This document shows, piece after piece, positions 12,921 through 25,517 of a stretch of 64,000 nt of DNA. Origin of the DNA: Rugalucina vietnamica. Lineage: Eukaryota > Mollusca > Bivalvia > Lucinida > Lucinidae. Made by a program: the position numbers and the translations under genes. Numbering within the stretch: the first letter of the stretch is position 1; each line of letters starts with the position of its first letter. The notes beneath the pieces were generated by a model. It saw nothing but the letters and a program-made list of their open reading frames with translations, made no database searches and had not been told where the DNA came from. The stretch is from assembly GCA_964017185.1 (NCBI GenBank), contig OZ024870.1, positions 54,624,312-54,688,311 on the forward strand. Reading direction: 5' to 3'.

Positions 12921-14639
12921 TATAATAATAACTGTTTTACTTTTTGGTCTGTACATTTGTGTGAGGATGATAAGTAGAAGTGACACTTTATTTCACATGT
13001 AAAATCACCATTTTCAGTCTTGATCAAGTTGCAACAATCTGGCTTAATTACTGAAGAAAAACCCATTATGTACCTGTCAATCAGAACTAGACAGATTCTT
13101 ATCTAGTACAAAATTTGCCAAACTAGACACAAATCGAAACCTCATAATTATAGAAAATGCCTTGGTGCCAAAATTGTTTGATTCCAAGCATTTATATTGG
13201 CGAGATGCATTTGATACAATGATTTAATTTAGAAACAAAGTTTGGTGTGATGGCTTAACCATAGGCACCAGAAAGTCTCCTGATATAGCCAGTAAATGTG
13301 TCATGTTTATGAATTTTTAAGATTTCAGTAGAAATAATTAATTACACCTTTTTGTAAAGATACCTATGAGATCACCCTCAAATATGCAAGCTCTTGATTG
13401 GATACAATGGTTTGGCTTTCTGCCAATTTGGTGACCTGATAATAATATTGGTCAGCTCTCAGGTCATAGTATTATGTAATGCAGGGGTTGTCTCAAAATA
13501 TTTTTGAATATTTATCTAGACTAGTTGTTGGGGTGTCTGTTAAGATCAAATTTGAGCTTTTCAAAAATATACAACAAAACATGGAACAGAGCACTTAGGT
13601 TTGTAAATTATGACAATATAGTAGATAATTATGGTACATTATCAATACTTTCTTGCATGACTGGCATTCAGTAGAATCGCTCTGTAGGCACTCTCCTTCC
13701 TATAGATTATTCTTCATTTTGATCTAGTGATTGATTTATAAACTGAGCAAATATTGTGACAGACTTCCTATAAGACTTTATGTCCCCAGTGGTTCACATA
13801 AAAATGGATACATGGCTGCATTTGATGAACAATAAAATTCATTGATTTGTCAGGCTCATGCAGATCATAATTTTCTTTGTTGTAATGGGATAGTTGGGTT
13901 TGGTTTCCCAGCTTCCTGTACTTGAGGCTGATAATGAAAAAAAATATTTTTTATATCCTTCATGGTTTGCTGGTTTTAAGGTTTGACAAAAGTTTGACTG
14001 CAAATCACTAAAAACAGTCCCATCAGGGTCTTCTGTGTTTGTAGATAGATAATTTTAAAAAAAATAGTTACCATGGGGTCTTGCCCAATCTTCAAGCAGG
14101 CAATGTGCATCTATTAAAAAATGTGCTGAATTATATTAGAAATTTATGAAGAAAATGTCATTATGTGGGCTTGAAAGTGGTGACGTATGCAAATTGGTTA
14201 CTGATATTACAGTTATAATGATAATGGGTTCAGATTTGAGATGATATGATTTATATGATATGCCTCATATTGTGAAACCCAGCACTTTTTATGAGATTGT
14301 TATTTTATTAAAAGGCTAAATTTGCCATAAGTTTGGAGCATTTAGAGCTCATTTTACACTCAAAAACAAAATTTATGACTGAGTTGCCCATCTGGGATTT
14401 AGGAATTTTGATAATCAAGTTTTGATATTTTTAAGAAAATTTTCAAAAGGCATGAAGGTAAGAGATATGTCTCAATATAGAGGTTCATTCTCATTTTAGA
14501 ATGGCCTACATCAGACAAAGACTGATTTTTGTATTTAATGTTGTGTTGTTGTTTTTTCATGCATAGCTGAGTATAAAATTAAACTGCTCATGCATAGATA
14601 CATAAATAACTAAAATTGGTAAAAAATTCAGTTTAATCC
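12921..14639. other. Non-coding stretch
   Basis: AT-rich; no gene, structured repeat or known element recognised. Confidence 0.5.
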
Positions 14640-15170
14640 CTTACGAAACAGGTTTCTGGCAATACACTGGTAATAAACTGGCAATACACTGGCAATAGTC
14701 TGGTAATACACTGGAGTGACTGGCAACACAATGGCAATACACTGGTGATAGGTTGTTAATAAAAATATGACATATGGTAATATACTGGCAACAATTACCA
14801 GCTATTACCAGCTACCTGACAGACTGGTATTAGGCTGTTTACAGACTGGTAATACAATGGCAACACACTGGCAATATTGCCAGTCTATTGCCAGTTGCTG
14901 GTAGTAAATGCAGTTTCTTCAATCTTGTTTGCAGCTGGATACACAAGGTATTAAAAAATGAAAAACACCTGGTAATACACTGGCAAGAAAAATCTTTTAT
15001 GTTTTGACAAGATAAGCATCTGGCAACACACTGGTAACACACTGGCAAGAAATAACTTAAACTTTTGAAGATAAATTTGAGCCTGGTAACACACTGGCAA
15101 GAAATGTCTTTAACTTTTCAAGAGACTGTGTCTGGCAACACACTGGCAAGAAATGTCTTAACATATGGCA
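14640..15170. repeat. ACTGGCAATAC / ACTGGTAACAC minisatellite-like region
   Basis: Dozens of ACTGG(C/T)AA(T/C)AC words, with a block in the opposite sense (TTACCAG, TTGCCAG) at 14797-14900, and the unit CACTGGCAAGAAATGTCTT repeated at the end. Related to 29520-30255. Confidence 0.75.
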
Positions 15171-15272
15171 AAGGTCAATAAAGGTTGGGGTTCCTGTGGG
15201 AATTACTGGTCCCTCTCACAACACTGTCAGGAAGTCCCTCCACATTCACAATGGATTCATGACCAATTTCTG

Positions 15273-15314
<42 letters not shown>

Positions 15315-17013
15315 TAATAATAATATGAAATGAATTATACTTACTCTGAATAACAAAGCTAATTTGGTTCATTTGATCATAATTAAGATTATAAAACTTT
15401 CTTCATGCTCCACACAGCTGAGCATAAAATTTGGCTTGAATTTTCACTGACACTGTAAGCCTCTGCAATGACTGATTAATTTAGTCCAAAGCCTATAACT
15501 AAGGTTATGTTGGGAACTTGGGGCGGACAGCTATTACCCTTGTAAAATCATTTCTAGGGCAAGCCCCACAGAGGCAGATTACCAGTATTTTATGCTCATT
15601 TTTTCACCAATAGCTGTTCTTGAATCAGTAGAAGAAGAATGGCAATATAAATGCCACCCAATGAGTCATTGTGCACTTAACTAAATATTTCTGAGCAAAA
15701 ATACCTGACTGATAAGAAATACCTTCTAGAGCTACATGCCATGGCCCCGTGTTGTCGCACGCTCTTGTTTCTGCAGAGGTCGCCGTCTTTTAGTGGAAGG
15801 CAATTGTGACTTCTTTTCGGTTGGCGCATTTATCTGCATACTTCATAGTATGCCAGCTTTTGCATTTATCTGGAAATGAACAAATTAAATCATACTGATG
15901 ACTGCTAAAGCACGAATACAACAAAACAAGCTTGTACGATGAATGTGAATCGAGGGATTCATGTGAGGATAGCCGGATGGCTACCTTTCTGGGATACAGC
16001 TAGTCATCTTGCTTTTTCTTGCATGTTGTAACATTTTTGTGATTTTTTTAATTGTTTAGTTTTACTGCCTGGTGTCTGTGTTGGGATTTTAAATTTAATT
16101 TACCCTATTCACACGAGTGTAACATGCAGTTTTTTTGCTCAGAATGTGGTGTACAAAATTTGGTGCACATTTTGTATAAGAACACCAAATTTCAGACTTT
16201 TTCCATAGATGTACAGTCATCGGACCCTGTGCAGGTTAAAGATCCCTCGGAGGACTGCCGGGACCCATTGGATCTGAACAGTTTACTGATGAATGATCCA
16301 AAATGATGATTAAATCCTGGCACTTTAAGCCAGGCTATGGTGCCAGTTTTCTCCGGCCACACAGGTGTTACAAATGTTGAATTATTAATATATATTTTTT
16401 TTTTTGTGGGGGGAGGGTACAATTTCAGTTATATACTGGGAAACACACTTTATATTATTATTTGTGCGGGTAGGCATTTTTTTGGGGGGGAGGGTGGGGG
16501 GGGATACAGAGGCTGGGACAACATTTGGCAAAATTTCAGAGAGACCCCACCACACACACAAACCAGCCCTACTGTACAATGTCACCAAGCTGGTGGTTTC
16601 CCTTCATAGTAAGTTCGTAAAATTCAAGTTGCCCCACCCACTAATCAAAACTTTTTGGACGACAGGAGCAGGCCAAAACCCTTTCACTGTTTCGGGTCGG
16701 CTCATTTTAAGCTCAACTGTCTTCATTTCATCAGACTCTTACCAGTTTGTTTAGCAAAGTACTTGTCTAGTTTCTGTTGTGACATTCTGGAAATTTCTAA
16801 ATTGTCGCGCGTACAAAAACTTTTTCATTTTATAGACCGGAAATAATCAATAGGCGAACTCGTTTAATTAAGAATATAATACGTCGTTATCGGCGCAGCG
16901 TAGGCCATAGTCTGTAAACGGCGACGCTATCGAGTTGAGTCGATCAGTCTCAGGCTAAATTTAGAACTTTGTCACGGGGAAAAACATTTTGGGTTGAAAT
17001 ACATCGAGCAAAA

Positions 17014-17054
<41 letters not shown>

Positions 17055-17250
17055 AAAGTAGAAAAAAAAGTAGATGGCGCAAATCGGCAGACAGACTAGA
17101 CGGCGATATCGCCGGCCGTGCGATATCGCCGCCAGCTGCTTTTGAGAGCACTGAACTGTTACAAGCTTTAATTAATAATAGGGCCGATTTTTGAGCCTGC
17201 AAATGATTTTCTCTTCGATTTTGGGTCTCAATTCTAACTTGGGTTGGCAG
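15171..17250. other. Non-coding stretch with homopolymers
   Basis: Poly(A) at 15271-15308 and poly(T) at 17018-17049, G-rich runs near 16405 and 16480. GTGCAGGTTAAAGATC at ~16229 is shared with the SINE-like unit at 19380-19604. No gene recognised. Confidence 0.45.
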
Positions 17251-17252
17251 GC

Positions 17253-17284
<32 letters not shown>

Positions 17285-17292
17285 CGATAGAT
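17251..17292. repeat. GATA microsatellite
   Basis: About nine AGAT units, the last ones interrupted by AGATCGAT. Confidence 0.9.
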
Positions 17293-17802
17293 CGTGTGCT
17301 TAATGATTCATTACTGCTTCGATTAATGAACCGTAACTGCTCAATTAACTTCTTTATCTGGCACGTGCCGGGTGACTAAGATATAAAGTTATTTGAGTAT
17401 AACTCATGACAATAGCTAAAATGGTTGATGATGAACTTCGAAATGCATACAAAGGCCAAACGAAGTGAGAAAACGTAGAAACCATTTTGTTTCCAAGCTT
17501 TTCCCTGTTTGTTACTCATTAGAATCACGGTGTTTGTATATTTTGTACGTGCCAAGATGTTTTCTGGTTAAATTGGCCTCCATTTTGTAAGAAAGGTAAC
17601 TGTTCTGTTCTGTTCGTAAATCCCACCTGTAGGAGCACCTCCTTGCGGAGTAAAAGTTAAGTCATATAAAATAAATAAGATACAAGAAGTCACACTTCAC
17701 TGTCACACAAACCTTCAGAAAAAAATCACAAATGAAGTTTACACAGTAAAATCCACTGTATATATACACTTAAAAAAAGTTATATTGACAATCACCGAGT
17801 AG

Positions 17803-18414
17803 CTAAGTCTTCGTTGAAGCCCTTTTGGCAACAACAGAGCAGGCAAATTTGTAAAAGCCCCAGTCCTTCCTTTGACAGTCTGTGCTGCAAAATCTAGTGA
17901 TGTGACAGCGGGCACAGCGCTTGAGTTCAGTTCCCTCTACAGTTAGCACACACTCCTGTATCACCGAAATCGCCGTCACTGTCAATGTTGCTATTAGAAG
18001 CTAGGAAGTCCTTTAGGATGGCCTGTTCATCATGTAAAGTAGCCGGAAGGGCAACACTCGACACCTGGCTATCAGAATGTGTGGAGCTGCTTGTCGGGCT
18101 ACTAGGTTCAGATTCCACCAGCACATATTGATCGGTTCTCTTTTGATATCTGATCTCCGATGAAAGGTCCAGTTCTTTGGGAACGGATTCCGGTTCCTTA
18201 GGAACGGCTTCAGAAGTAGCACGTTTCGGTGAGGTAGCTTTTTCAGCAGCCTTCTTCTCCAGGAAACGTTGCTGTCTCTTTCGAGCACGTCGTTTGGTAA
18301 CTCAGCGTTTTGTTGTTTCGTAGAGCTCCTCCTTTGACTTTTCGGCGCACCCGGACTTGAACCACTTACTGTATTTACAGTGCGCCGTTCGTTATTGCGA
18401 ACGTAGAAGTACAT
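17803..18414 (-). pseudogene. MYND-type zinc finger protein, broken by two frameshifts
   Basis: The C-terminus holds a MYND-like finger: VCANC, then KRCARC, FCSTDCQRKDW and YKFAC before a stop at 17803. MYND fingers bind Zn and proline-rich partners (family knowledge). The VCANC pair is one base out of frame with the rest, at about 17940. Upstream is a basic stretch (KRRARKRQQRFLEKKAAEKA) and a Ser/Pro-rich, acidic segment (VESEPSSPTSSSTHSD). A second frameshift near 18290 separates these from a possible start at 18414 (MYFYVRNNERR). The last zinc ligand region has Tyr where His is usual. It is either a pseudogene or a live gene with assembly errors. Confidence 0.5.
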
Positions 18415-18789
18415 TATCTGAACGGTAGAATAATACAAGATTTAGGTGTCCCAATTTTTTGACTTCAGTAATCTCCTACTCAAAACATGGAGCAACGTTG
18501 CGTAATACATGTCATTAATAGCCTTCAGCAATCTTTGTTTACGGTCACGTTATGGTTTATGGATAATCCCCTAGCGGGATATTGTGCATTGCTTGACTTA
18601 TTTTCACAACTTTTATGGTTCACGCTTCGCGAGCAGTGAACTGTGTTGTCAAAAATGACGATTATCACTTGTGAATACATAAGCTGTTTAGGCAGCCGAT
18701 ACGGTTCATACACACATTATGCTTTCTGTAAGGAAACATGATCATTCAGTTTTTAATATGCAAAAGGTAATTAAAATTACTTCATCTCC

Positions 18790-19255
18790 TAGTAGCATAA
18801 AGACAAACTGCAAGGAAACGGCACCTTGGCGAATGCCTATAGGCAAACATTTTTTTCACATAGTACCACAAAGAGAAACTGTAAGAAAACGGCACCTTGG
18901 CGAAAGCCTGGCTTTTTTCTCATTCACCATTTTTGCATTATCGGCTGGTTTCCTGCTGACAAAAATCAATATTGGAAAAACAGGTAACCAGAACCCCCCT
19001 CAGGGCGGTTTGTGGTTACCTGCATTTCCAATATTGATTTTTTAAAGCTGGGAACCAGCGAATAATGCAAAAAATGGTAAGAAAACTACACATTGGCATA
19101 CAATCTCTCCTTTTTTCTTTCTTTTTCTTCTTTTCTCATAGTGCCATAAACGGAAACGGTAAGAACACTTCGCCTTGACAAACGATCTTTTTTTCTTCTT
19201 CTTTTATTCTTGTACCATAAAGAGAAACTGTCAGAAAACTGCACCATGGGGGTTT
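18790..19255. repeat. Dispersed tandem units around a foldback
   Basis: AGAGAAACTG-AGAAAACGGCACCTTGGCGA-type units at about 18803, 18868, 19078, 19150 and 19218, roughly 65-75 bp each where adjacent. The foldback at 18926-19077 sits between the second and third. Confidence 0.6.
18926..19077. mobile_element. Foldback (inverted repeat) element
   Basis: ACCATTTTTGCATTAT and ATAATGCAAAAAATGGT are the ends; AAAAATCAATATTGGAAA pairs with TTTCCAATATTGATTTTT further in, and CAGGTAACCA with TGGTTACCTG. The arms are about 60 bp around a C/G-rich loop. Confidence 0.75.
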
Positions 19256-19379
19256 CAAATCTGAGAGGAATGATAATTTGAACTGAAAATGTACAGTTTT
19301 AGTACAGCCACGATTTGTGGTGCTAATCTGCCGCGTGTTATGTATAGAAATTGATCGAATCAGTATACGAAGATAGGAT

Positions 19380-19604
19380 AGAACCTGTGTAGGATCGATC
19401 TTTAACCTGCACAGGGACTGTCCCTGCAAAGGGGTCCTCCAGGTAACGTCCCGATCCGAAGGACGGTGCACTGAGTCATGTCATCCCTGCAAACGACACG
19501 AAGAAAAGCGTGTGCGTACACCGATTTTTCCTCCCCGCAGACTATGATCGAACCTGGGAGCTCTAGCACCCGAGGCCATCGCCCTAACCACTGAGCTACC
19601 CCGT
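19380..19604 (-). repeat. tRNA-derived SINE (third type)
   Basis: Reading the minus strand: CGGGGTAGCTCAGTGGTTAG (A box) and CCCAGGTTCGATCATAG (B box), then a body ending GTGCAGGTTAAAGATCG. The arms do not close a tRNA cloverleaf, so it is not called a tRNA gene. Confidence 0.65.
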
Positions 19605-20169
19605 TTAATAATGAAAAAATCAGTCACCTGTACTATGTACAAAGCGTGGCATGGTGTAGAATCCTGTTTGTGTGTCTCCCCAGTCTACTGTCAGCAAGCT
19701 GGTTCTAGTTTGTTTATAATATGAGCTGATTACTGCTAGCAAAAATAGAAACACGCAATTCAGCTCTTTCAAAAAGTCGTTACTTGTCATATATTTTTTG
19801 TCGAAAAAAATCGTCCTGCAACTAACGCGATATATCACGCCCTCTATCGACAGGCAGAGGCTCCAGGGAGGACAGACATGATCGACGTAATAAGATCAGC
19901 CGGGTTATCCTGCAACGCTGTGCGTGCTGTTGCTAGCATTTCTTATTAGCATTAATTCCAAAACAGCAACTTTGTTCAATCTCAAATGTTGATTGAATCG
20001 TCTCCTCTTAAATAGCGATTTTTTTAGCCAATTTATATTGCAAACTCGCAGCAGTAAAATGTTACCGGCCGTATGCTATGTTTCGTAGTGTTCCGCCGTT
20101 GACTTATCGACGAACCTCGTTTCAACCCCTATCTATCTATCTTCTGTTTTTTTCTTCGGTCCTTTGAGA

Positions 20170-20282
20170 CTGGGCCGAGTTGTCTTTTATGAATTGGGTC
20201 GAGTTGTCTTAATCCGAGATTTTACTGGGCAGAGTTGTCCAGGGTCGAGTTGTCTTTGGGCCGAGTTGTCCTAAACCCTACT
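20170..20282. repeat. Five GGGCCGAGTTGTC direct repeats
   Basis: (G)GG(C/T)C(G/-)GAGTTGTC recurs at irregular 18-35 bp spacing. The reverse complement reads GGACAACTCGGCCC. Function unknown. Confidence 0.6.
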
Positions 20283-20910
20283 AGATAGTAACATGACACA
20301 CGTTTCATGCCTATTTTTAATATAAACAGAGAATTGTTTTTGAATTTATTGATTTTATAAATTATGCTACCATGCAGTGGCCCATAATTGTTATTAAATT
20401 TTCATTCTGTTCTATTCTATTCTGTCGGAATATGATCGTGCATTTCCGTATAGAGTAAATACACTTTTTCAATATTGAAATTTGCCACTTTCGATAACTT
20501 TAAATGTTTTCTTTCAAAACTATTTTGTCCTATCTTTTGTTAATTCAATCAAAAATGAGCAGTATCACAGTAGTTAGAATAATTAAGCTAAATATTTCGT
20601 GTCCGTAATAGTTCGGTAGATTCCGATGGCTTCGTACCATGTGGCCGCGCGGCGGATGTGACGTCACAGTTCGTAGGCGCCAAAATTTGACCTGCGAGCG
20701 AGGCGTCTCCAATATGCGGTAATGAAATGGACAAATAACGGTAACAAACTCTCACCACACCATCTTAAACACGTGAAAGAACCGAAAAAAAAACATCCTG
20801 CAATGAATATGAGATTGGAAACGCAGGCCAGGCGACAGAGACCTGGAGACAGAACTTTCGAAATTTTCCAGCTTGGTGGTAACTGGTAAGATGATTTTAA
20901 GTATGATGGT

Positions 20911-21516
20911 ACCTTCGAAATTCGGTGTAGTTAATGTTTAGTTGTAATTTATAGCTCTCTCTAAAATCACAGGTTTATTACAGTTCTTGCACACATGCAG
21001 TGACACCTGCTGAACTAAAACAGAGTTGAGAAATTGGTCACTTTCATGTGTCAACATAACTATCCTTGATTAGAATCACTAAGGTAGGATTTTCAGCCAG
21101 ACGAAAAGTCCCTTCTAAATTCGGTGTAGTTATAAACAATACTCAAAACAAAATTATCCAGTGGTGCCAGAACAGTCTGATTTTTACCAATTTGTAGAGC
21201 TGGATATCCCCAAAGTAGTCATGGTAATTAAACTTATCTATCCTGTCTGGTTTGTATTTGGGATGAATTTAATCTCAGGGAGTATATTTTATTAAGAATT
21301 TGCTTTTTTTCCTTGTTGAAAAAATGAGTGTGTGAATTTAAATGCTTGTGAACTTGCACAACATTGTTGTTCAGATACATTTTTTATACCATTTTAAAGT
21401 GCAAACATCAAGGTTTAAACGAAGGTTAAAATCTTTTCAGAACAGCTCACAGAGAGAGAGAAACTATCAAAAATATAAATTACCCCGAATTTCGAATTGC
21501 CCCGAATTTCGAAGGT
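20911..21516. mobile_element. Element with 15-bp perfect terminal inverted repeats
   Basis: ACCTTCGAAATTCGG at 20911-20925 and CCGAATTTCGAAGGT at 21502-21516. A partial internal copy (CTAAATTCGGTGTAGTTATA) lies near 21113. No transposase and no clear target duplication. Confidence 0.5.
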
Positions 21517-21896
21517 TCCGCCATACAAAGTAAAGGTAGATATAGTGCACCAGGATGGCGGGATCATGCGCGGATCCAGAAAATTTTCTCAGGCTGGGGA
21601 GGGGGGGGGGTCCAAATTCCCAGAAGGGGTCTGACGGAAAATTTCTCAACATGGCAAAAATTATCCAAGGATAAATCTATGGCAATTCCAGAGGGGGTCC
21701 GGACCCCCTGTCGGACTGTCCCCCGATCTGGATTTGCCCATGGGGATACCCAGGGGGAATTTAATAGGCAAATTTGACAATGTGGTCTAATTCGGCTAGA
21801 TTGCACTTTCTACAGTAGTCTAGATTACATTTGGCCGATTCTGGTGAAGTAATCTAATTCCCCATCCCTAGGTCATGATGTTCTGTCTAACGCACT

Positions 21897-22161
21897 AGTC
21901 ATTGGTAATCCCGCCCCACCCCACCCCACCCCCGGGGGAATAGTGAATCCCCGGGGACAGCTGATTGGTAAAACCATGGCTAATTTCTCCCGCTGTCCAC
22001 TATCTTTTCATTTCACTGCCCTCTTTGACTATAATGCAAACACCGGATAGTTCCCCGGCACTGCCAGGGCTAAGCTTTGGTAAAAACCCCGCTCATTTCC
22101 ACGGCTATACCCCGCCCTGTCTGGGGGGGGGGGGGGGGTGCTGCCGGGGTTACAAATGACT
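21897..22161. mobile_element. MITE-like element, AGTCATT-GTAA-CCCG termini
   Basis: AGTCATTGGTAATCCCG on the left and CGGGGTTACAAATGACT on the right, imperfect 17-bp inverted repeats; internal C- and G-runs. Confidence 0.5.
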
Positions 22162-22266
22162 ACAGTAGTGCTTAATTCTCAGGGGTTGGGATTTATAAAT
22201 TGAAAACATTGACAGTAGTGCTTAATTCTCAGGGGTTAGGATAAATTTATAAATTGAAAACATTGA
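22162..22266. repeat. Two tandem copies of a ~53-bp unit
   Basis: ACAGTAGTGCTTAATTCTCA ... TTTATAAATTGAAAACATTG, twice. Confidence 0.85.
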
Positions 22267-22911
22267 TAGGTGCATAAGCAATGATCAGGAACTGGCGTGA
22301 TTAGAACCAAGTCCCAGCCTACAACCTATGTGGGAAAAACCAAATCCTGGGCTCTATGTTCTTACTTTAAAAGCCAAAATGCACTTCTCGCTATTGCCTA
22401 TTCTACCACAAGCCTGGGACAAGGTAAAAATAAAATGGTTGCTCCCGTATGTATGACCCGGGATGTATGAATACCATTTTCTTGCACCTCAGATCGAGTT
22501 TTCTGCTCACTACTTTGAATGTTCTTTTAACTTAATTTCTGAACATCTGAAATCCGAGCATAAAATGACATTCAATTGTTTATTTAGTGGTGAAAGAACT
22601 TCTGATTTGAAACGAGCTAATTAAAGAGTTACTGATTTGAAACATTTTATTCATAATTCTATAGCCGAGCAGTGATTGTCAGAATGACCCATCCCATACC
22701 CAGCGTTGGAACAGTCTGGAGATAGTGAATGGATCGTACGGACAGGATGACTCACTGTGTTAATGATATAGCGGAGATCAAGTTTGAACATCCTATACCT
22801 ATTAGGGTGAGTCTTGTGACAAAAATTTAAGTCTCAAAATGATGTTTAAGTCTATTCTCCTTGAAAATAAATCTTAAAATGCATCGCCATCCTCTGACAA
22901 TAAACTGTACG

Positions 22912-23094
22912 GGGTGGCCCCCGTGGCCGAGTGATTAAGGTCGCTGACTTCAGTGCACTTGATCATTCGATCATCTCACCTAGAGCTGTGGGGTACTCCG
23001 GTTTTCGACCCACCTACCGATTGATTTGTCTCGATATGAGTGAAAAAGCTTGAAAGGGACGTAAAACTGAATCCAAAAAAAATAAATAAATAAA
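22912..23094 (+). repeat. tRNA-derived SINE, internally shortened
   Basis: GGCCCCCGTGGCCGAGTGAT head, ATCATTCGATCATCTCACC, TTGAAAGGGACGTAAAACTG tail and an A-rich end. Same family as 12669-12920. Confidence 0.75.
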
Positions 23095-25517
23095 CTGTAG
23101 TCAGTAATTATTTTTTTCTATCCAAAAGAATGACAACAAATGAAATCAAATTTATTATCAAAAATACATAAAACAAATTTGGGTGATTTTCAAAAAAATG
23201 AAGTAAAAGTGTGACATTGACCCATTTTAGGTCAAAATTGAGATGTGCATTTGTCTTTTTAATTTTTGTTCCTGGTTTTTCTATGGATATTAAAATAAGA
23301 GAAATCAACATTCAAATCTTTTTGGCAACGGCCATTTTTGTGATTTTCTTGTTTTTGTGCTTTTTGTTGTTTATTTTCAAAACTGGTGATATACCTTATA
23401 ATTAGTGCTACATTTGTAACATACACTTTATGTTTTAAATTTGTTCTTAGTTTGATAGACCATATATTGGGACTAGACTCTATGCCATTAATTTGATAAA
23501 ATTCTCAAAAAAAAAATTTTTTTCACACATTTATTTGATAAATTTGACCCGAAAATTGCTTTCTGCACTTGTAAATGTTTCCATAACCACTCAAATGATC
23601 GATGTATTTAATGATGAACAGTATCTTACAAGTGTACAATGCTTCCTGTGATTGCCATATAAATTTATAAGAGTGAAAATAATATGTATCGTTAGGAATA
23701 AGCCTTCAATTTTTTAGACTAGAAAATATGCGTTGCACTTGTGACATCACTTTTTTAATTATTAGAAACCAATATGCATAACTGTATGCAAAGGGCTGTT
23801 TTTGTTGGTTTCTTTCTGACCTGCTAGACTAAGATATAAAGCAAAATAACAAGTAATACATGATATGCTTATATGGTCAGTCAAGAAATACAAAACGTTG
23901 CACTTGTGACAAAAATGGTTATCTGATTAGATCAGCTACTTTTCAAAATATAAGAAAGGGTTTTTAATGAAGAACCCCTGATAATCAATCCAGATACATC
24001 AGACTTGATCAGTAAGAGCATACAATAGATGTAGGGCTTACAATGATTGAACACTGGCTTTCACAAGTTTAAGCTAAGCTATTTTTACTGTAGTTTATTT
24101 TTAGGGGTATGGTTATTATTTATAAATGCTGAAGAGGCAACAAAGGCGAAATACATGCATGTTTCATTGGCATCTCTCAAGTACCTAATTGTTTATAACT
24201 TTTTAGAGATTTTGTTTTGTTAGGTAATCAGATAATTGTTTTCTGACCATTTGAAAATGACTTAATATTCAAAATGTCACGCTAAAACGTTGCACTTGTG
24301 ACATTTTAAGGTATATATTGTTGTATAAATCTGGTATAGATCCATCTTTTTTTATGAAATTTTGCATGGAGTTTGACACCTTCATACCACACATTTAAGG
24401 TATAAATGAGACCTTATATGTATAAAGCTTATCAGCTCAGCTTTAATATTGAAAAATACTTCATTTTTTTGAAAACCACCCATTTATGCATTCAAAACAA
24501 TGTTCAGTTAAGAATTTGAAAGTCGAATCATAATGAACATGATGAAAAAATAGCAAATTATTGAAGGAAAACTAATATTATTGTTGCGAGGGGAAAAAAA
24601 GTTTTTGATTTTGAAGATCATTAATAAATTTTTTGGGTAGGGCCATTTTTCTAGGGTCGGTCGAGTATGGGGAAACAAATAAAAATTTTAATTTTGGCCT
24701 AATCATAGTATCGATTATCACTTTGGGCATCGATATGAATGTTTTTCAAGACATTGGAAATTGATACGTAATTTATGATGTGGCTGTAAGACATTGAAAA
24801 TTGATACATATGATGCGGCTGTATGTTTTGCAAACACTGGCCAATGATGATTCTCTTTTCTCAGGGCAACCAAACAAAGTAACAGCAACCGAAGTCACCC
24901 CTTTCAAGTCTTCCACAAAACTGGGTAAGTTATTCTTATTTTATAAGGAGATACAATCAGGTTCCAAGCTTCATACACAACATTACATCTTTAAGGGAAA
25001 GTACAACTTACAAAAAATCTCACAATTAAGCAAACTGAGTCAGCAGTCCTTTCCCAAATAAGTAGTGACTCAGAATATAACAATTTACCAACCTAACAAA
25101 ATTAAAGCAATATACATAAGAGTTGATCTCAGGTCCACTTCATTACAACTTGGTCATGCTACTGATTAGCTATCGCACCTGGTAAAGCAAGAATTCACTT
25201 AGAAAATAGTCCGACCAAGGGAATGCAGGAAAAAAAAAATATTTATATTTTAAAATGGGCTAACAGTCCATGCCGTCCACACTTGCATAAATTAATTTTG
25301 TTTCTGTCTCAATTTTGTTTCAGTCTCAGAGTCAGAAGAAAACAAACAGTACTTGCAACAGAAAACTCCAAGGTAATAGAATTTTTAAACACTTGTGTGA
25401 GGGATAATATGGTGTCACTATGATTAACCCACGGATTCCCATCTAATGAACTCTTCCATCCTTAAATATTGGTAGAGTCCATTCCTGATTTTAGGGGTGC
25501 TAGGTGTAATTCATCAG
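23095..25517. other. AT-rich non-coding stretch with a thrice-repeated 16-mer
   Basis: CGTTGCACTTGTGACA occurs at 23731, 23896 and 24288. A 60-bp exon-like segment with good borders (TTTTCTCAG/ and /GTAAGT) lies at 24865-24924 but has no recognisable product. Otherwise nothing. Confidence 0.45.

Noticed and set aside
19533-19604. tRNA gene on the minus strand
   Set aside because: Same reason: a tRNA-like head of a SINE without a closed cloverleaf.
20802-20888. Possible first exon: short ATG frame before a GTAAG donor near a GC-rich TGACGTCA stretch
   Set aside because: The peptide is not a signal peptide and links to nothing downstream. The promoter idea for the 20640-20700 GC-rich patch rests on composition only.
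24865-24924. 60-bp exon-like segment with good splice borders
   Set aside because: No frame matches the missing DDR N-terminus or any recognised protein; borders this good occur by chance in long introns.
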